In this document: positions 59,540-64,000 of the stretch, one piece after another
Numbering within the stretch: position 1 is the stretch's first letter
Layout: each line of letters opens with the position of its first letter
Assembly: GCA_029204225.1 (NCBI GenBank)
Contig: MU831973.1
Span: 29,703 to 93,702, forward strand
Length of the DNA: 64,000 bases
Direction of reading: 5' to 3'
Source: Diphasiastrum complanatum
Lineage: Eukaryota; Streptophyta; Lycopodiopsida; Lycopodiales; Lycopodiaceae
Notes under the pieces: model-generated
The model's input: the letters and a program-made list of their open reading frames with translations, nothing else
What the model was told of the DNA's origin: nothing
Databases searched by the model: none
Translations under genes and position numbers: made by a program

Positions 59540-61500
59540 GAAGGATTCTCGCATGTTCAATCGATACTTGGCTAGAACAAAGCAGACTGCAAGGCTCAGT
59601 TCAGACGGTGTGCCCCACTCCTCCATCCCTTCCATGGTCCTTTGCCTTGATTTGGAGAAGTCTTTTGACCGCATTGGCTGGGACTATATCTTCTATTGTT
59701 GCAAAGCCCTCAACATCCCCTTCCCCTCCCACTTTCTGCACTCTTATTCGATCCCTCTATCTCTCCTCCTCTACTAGGCTCCTATTCAATGGTTGTCTCT
59801 CTGGCCCCTCTCCCCCCCTATGTTGTGGTATCATTAGGGGAACTCTTGAGTTTCAAAGGGCCTTTTGTAAGTATGTTTTTTTTTTTAACTTTTCAAAGAT
59901 TATATGTCCACATGGCCCAATGGTGTGTATCCATGTGTGCTAGACCGTAACGGTGGCTGCCCAAGTTCGATTTTGGGCATCCATTTGGAAATAAACTAAT
60001 TACACTAACATTCAAAGTTTTGTGGGTGGAAAACCTGAGGCAGTGTCCTCGCGCATATGGCATCACGCCGCCCCATGCAGAAGGCATGTGGAGCAAGCGT
60101 ATGTGGATGGGGGAGGAAAGCAAATCTCTTATAGTAAAAGAAGTGTATCATCTCTTTATACCATTGTGTAGAGCATGAAAAATTGCAAACTTTTGCTTTT
60201 ATGATCACTTCAATCCGACACAATTAAAAGTTATGGTAGTTTGAAAGTTCATACCCCACCTGATATCGGAGCCGAGCAACCCGTGACTTGTTCTCATTGA
60301 ACACAATGCTTTGGTTGCATGGCTGAGATATCAGCCGTGCCACCAGAGCATTTTGTTCAATGATATCTCAACTGTGGGACCAAAGCATTTTGTTCAATGA
60401 GAACAGGTCATGAATTGCTCGGCTCAGATAAAAGGTAAATCTTCAGACTGCCATAACTTTTTAACCGTGTGTAGCATTGAAGTGATCCAAAAAGCAAAAG
60501 TGTGCGATTTTTCACGCTCTACGCAATGGTGTAAAGAGATGTTACCTAATATCTCAACCACCTGACCAGAGCATTACGTTCATGAGAACAGGTTATGGGT
60601 CGCTTCGGCTCCGATATCACGTGGAGTATGAATCTTCAGACCGCCATAACTTTTTAACTGTGTGTCGGATTGAAGTGATCCAAAAAGCAAAAGTGTGTGG
60701 TTTTTTGTGCTCTATGAAATAGTGTAAAGAGATGCTACACTTCTTTACTATAAGATATATGTTTTCCTCCCCCTCCACATGTGCTCGTTCCACCTACCTT
60801 CCGTATTGCGCGGCATGATGCCATATGCGCGAGGACACGACCTCCCACCCACTTCATTTTAGATTTTAGTGTACTTAGTTTATTTTGCAAGTGGCTATCC
60901 TATACCAAACTAGGGCAATCTAAGGATTTTCTCTCTCACATTCTTAAAGGGCACCTCTCTCGTGCTCTTTGCAAGGCCACCCTTCCTAGTGCTATTGTCC
61001 CTGTGCACTCACCCATGGTCCCTCTCTCCCACTAGTTGTTCACTGATGATGTCACACTCTTTTCCCTCCTCTATGAGCCTCAGGCGCACTGCCTCCTCCA
61101 CATCTTCATTGAGTTTTGTCATTGATTCTCTTCCCTTCTTAATTGTAGCAAGTCTGAGTTCCACGTTGTTGCCACTCGTATCGCTACCTGAGTGGCCTTC
61201 TTAGGCTTTCGCATTGTCTTTTAGGCATTCCAACTGGTCTTCACCTTTCCACAACTCAATGTTCTGACTAGTTTTTTAGACCCATTCAGTCTCAATCTGG
61301 CCCCTTGGAAGCCTCGTTACATGTTTTTTGCTGCCATAGTTCTAACTGTCTGCCACATTCTTGCTTGTTTGCCACATTCTTGCTTGTTTGCCACATTCTT
61401 GCCTATGTACCCTGTCTTATTCTCTTTTCTTTTCCTCAGCACTCATGCCCTTCTTGAATTCGTAGCCAACCCATTCCACTACTATCTCTGGGCAGAGAAA
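59540..61500 (+). mobile_element. LINE (L1-type) reverse transcriptase remnant, interrupted
   Basis: 59620-59880 reads SMVLCLDLEKSFDRIGWDYI and, after a shift, FNGCLSGPSPP, the L1-type RT block. After about 1 kb of inserted repeat it resumes near 60895: FLSHILKGHLSRALC, then LFTDDVTLF (the catalytic Y/F-x-DD motif, here FTDD) near 61037-61060. It is cut at 61501 by a chromovirus LTR. Multiple stops and shifts; dead. Confidence 0.75.
59900..60925. mobile_element. Inverted SINE-like copies inside the LINE
   Basis: A tRNA-like head has an A-box (tggcccaatgg, 59913-59923) and a B-box-like gttcgatttt (59965-59974). Its body (about 59985-60345) reappears inverted at about 60560-60925, sharing gtcctcgcgcatatggcatc and gatcacttcaatccgacaca. 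A third partial copy, same orientation as the right one, lies at about 60430-60545. Arms differ by about 15-20%, judged by eye. Confidence 0.75.
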
Positions 61501-61501
61501 C

Positions 61502-61995
61502 TATAAAGTCCTTCCACAAGATACTAGTCTAAGCATACCATCAAAGCAACAACACAAGGGAACGGGTGGTGGATAAACCAACCAACCAAACCTAGATTGT
61601 ACGGATCTAGCCCCCAAGCTATGGATCAATCATAGTCATGGAAAGAGAAATCACACTAGCAGCATGTAGCTACCAATCACGGAATCAAGCTTACACTAGT
61701 GAGAGCCCAATAGGTATACTTATACCCTCCAAGGGCCCATGCACCACTAGTAGTGCACTGTGACACCTCACTGGACACCTCTGCAGCCTATCTGGGCCAC
61801 GTCATCCAGCTCCCTAATGACTCACTGATAGACCCATACCAACTCCACCACCATATATCTAGGCCTACAACCATTGATTATGACCATGTACACATAAGTG
61901 CCCCAATTCCCTTATAGTCACAATTAACTTACGGGTTGTTGGTCTACCGGTCCCTGGCGTGGACATGCTACCCGAGACCAGCCATGGGCATGACA
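61502..61995 (-). mobile_element. Chromovirus 3' LTR (minus strand)
   Basis: On minus it starts TGTCATGCCCATGG right after the polypurine tract AAGGGGGGAAGA (62008-61997) and ends GGACTTTATA at 61502. The layout matches the LTRs at 11876 and 33679, including agcccccaagc-type words, so all three are one family. Its right neighbour is the matching pol. Confidence 0.85.
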
Positions 61996-61999
61996 TTCT

Positions 62000-64000
62000 T
62001 CCCCCCTTATTCAAGTTATGTCCTCAGAACTTAAAACTGGGAAAGTTCTTCCTTAAGCTTCCTTCATGTTCCCAGGAATTATCATCGTCCGTACATCCCT
62101 TCCATCGAACCAGATGCTCGGTAACTATACAATTTCTCAATCGTTTAGCTCTTGTATCCAAGATCTTTTTCGGGTTCAAGACGAGATACACCCGATGATT
62201 CATCCAACAAGTCCAATTGATCTCCAGATCCAAGATGCTCTCCTTCACGTAGACTCTTCTTGAGATGGCTTACATGAAATACGAGATGCACTTGGGATCC
62301 TTCCGGGAGTTCCAGTTGGTAAGATAAGGATCTGATCTTTTTCAAGATCTTATACGGTCCTCTATATCTAGAGACAACTTATAATGCTTGTCGGTATGCA
62401 TTACACTTGAATCCTTCGAGATTCTAATATACCCAATCTCCCACTTGGAAGTCTCTCGGTGATCTTTTTCAGATTTCGCATAATGTCGGTCCCTATCCTG
62501 GGCACACAGGACCATTTTCACCAGTGCAATCCGTAGTATTTTCCTGCATATCATGTAGGAAATCCGCTACTTTTTGAACTTGATCGTCGCGAGTCTCAAC
62601 CGCAATGGGTGACCTAGGTCAAATCCATACATAATCATAAACGATGCTATAATTGGTAGCCGAATGCTTACTACTATTATAGGCAAACTCGATTAATGGG
62701 AAGATACTTCTCCCAATCAGATTGCCATCGAGAAACATATGCCCGAAGCATTTGTTCCATCGTCTGATTTGTTCTTACGTCTGTTCATCCGGTCCTCAAG
62801 ATGATAAAAGAACCCAAAAAGCTTAGTGTCATCTCTAGTTTAGCAAACACGGCCGACCAAAAGTGACCGGTAGACTTCGGATCGTGATTGCTCACAATAT
62901 CACTTGGTAGTCTGTAAAGCCTAAACAGATATGAGCTAAATCAGAAGCCTTCACGGTGGTCTTTACTGGAATAAGTAGCCAATTTGGTAAGACGATTGAG
63001 CACAACCCAAATTGCATCATGTTGTTTATTCGTCTGTGGTAACCCAACCACAAAATCCATAGAAATACTATCTCTTTTTCTTATTTGGGATATCCAATGG
63101 ATGCAAGAATCCGCCAACCTCATGGCGTTCAGCTTTATTCAACTGATATTGGTCACACTTGACCACATAAGATTCTACAAAGGGCTTGAGTTTGGCCAAT
63201 AAAAGTCCCTTTGTACCAAATTTAATGTATGATGTATGTTGGGATGTCCTGCGCATGGTGAGTCATGACATTCATAAAGAATTTTATTTTTAATAACATC
63301 CATATCAGGCACACAAAGCTCCCCTTTCCTTAACAAAAATCCATTACAGATAGAGATGTCATCAGCACTCTTTATATCCTTTTCCCCCCAGACTGATCAC
63401 CATGAATATCATTCCTCACTTGATGTGACTGCTAGAACTCTATATTAGATTGGACCCAAAATGTGGGTCAGTCAGCTCACAAAGACCCTCTCAGGGAGGG
63501 AATAAAAGTCTGTACTGCCCATCCCACTACCGTCTTTACCTTTCCTCGTCAATATTGATCCCAATAATGAGAAGATATTATGACCAAGGTAAAGAGTTTC
63601 TTTTTGAAGAATTCGGACTTTGATTCCTTTGCATAAAGCTTCTCTTGTCTTAAGATACGTAAAACAGTACGGAATGCTTCGCAATGCTCTTGAGCGTTCT
63701 ACTGTAGATCAAAATATCGTCCAGAAAACACTACCTACAAACTTCTCCAAATATGGACGAAATAAATTGTTCATCATTTGCTGGAAAGGGCAAAACAAGA
63801 AACTCGTAGTGGCAAACCTGTCCTAAAACTGGTTTTAGATACATCTTCCAGATGTATCATGATCTGATGGTATCCCGTATGTAGATCAATTTTTGTGAAG
63901 TATTTAGCTCCATTCAACCAATCTATGAGATCATCATCCTGGGCAACGGGTATGTATTTTTAATTTTAAGTTTGTTCAGACCTTGTAATCTACACATAGC
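62000..64000 (-). mobile_element. Chromovirus pol: reverse transcriptase, integrase, chromodomain (runs off the window)
   Basis: From 64000 leftward: RT (GLNKLKIKNTYPLP; TKIDLHTGYHQIMIHLED with breaks), then a zinc-binding stretch with ESYVVKCDQYQLNK (about 63150-63190). Integrase follows: DSISMDFVVGLPQTNKQHDA, VSNHDPKSTGHFWS, and NQTMEQMLRAYV. A chromodomain is at 62180-62024 (KKILDTRAKRLRNCIV, LVRWKGCTDDDNSWEHEG, FPSF). The chromodomain would steer integration to marked chromatin. Stops and frameshifts make it non-functional. The gag and 5' LTR lie beyond the window. Confidence 0.88.

Overview
This window comes from a land-plant nuclear genome. It is AT-rich, has spliceosomal introns, and is packed with decayed plant LTR retrotransposons (Copia and Gypsy, including chromoviruses). 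It also carries a CACTA (En/Spm) transposase, an L1-type LINE remnant, a SINE-like cluster and a Helitron2/Helentron-type element. The only gene I can model intact is a plant non-specific phospholipase C (NPC) with three coding exons. The repeat load suggests a large genome (fern, gymnosperm, lycophyte or a large angiosperm), but I cannot name a species.

Layout. 1-640: end of a Copia element and its LTR start. 1380-3690 (-), 12343-12930 (-) and 16170-17235 (+) hold three diverged copies of one multi-exon gene-like sequence that I do not recognise. A fourth, 5'-end-only copy lies at 21960-23210. Two copies share an upstream array of short palindromes and an A/T-only tract. Between them lie a Copia with an internal deletion (5216-7073), a heavily mutated chromovirus ending in an LTR (8230-12337), and a Copia missing its reverse transcriptase (18390-20712).

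24609-59177 looks like one very old Copia element with matching LTRs and a 4/5 target duplication. It has been split between gag (27611-28535) and protease (55827 onward) by about 27 kb of other DNA. Inside that span lie a tRNA-Asp pseudogene, Copia LTRs, a minus-strand Gypsy pol, a Copia gag holding a solo chromovirus LTR, the Helentron-like helicase/endonuclease unit with unassigned upstream ORFs (35383-39951), the intact NPC gene (41327-43440), a Gypsy 5' LTR-PBS-leader-gag block (45277-48943) and a CACTA transposase (49010-50945). Microsatellites, palindromic repeats and tandem duplications follow. 59540-61500 is a LINE reverse transcriptase invaded by inverted SINE-like copies. 61502-64000 is a minus-strand chromovirus (LTR, chromodomain, integrase, reverse transcriptase) running off the window.

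Only NPC appears to be a working host gene. Everything else is mobile or formerly mobile DNA in layers of nesting. The most unusual points are the Helentron-like unit with no recognisable HUH Rep domain but an unknown co-oriented coding block, the intact gene apparently inside a retroelement, and the unidentified dispersed gene family with its palindromic upstream array.
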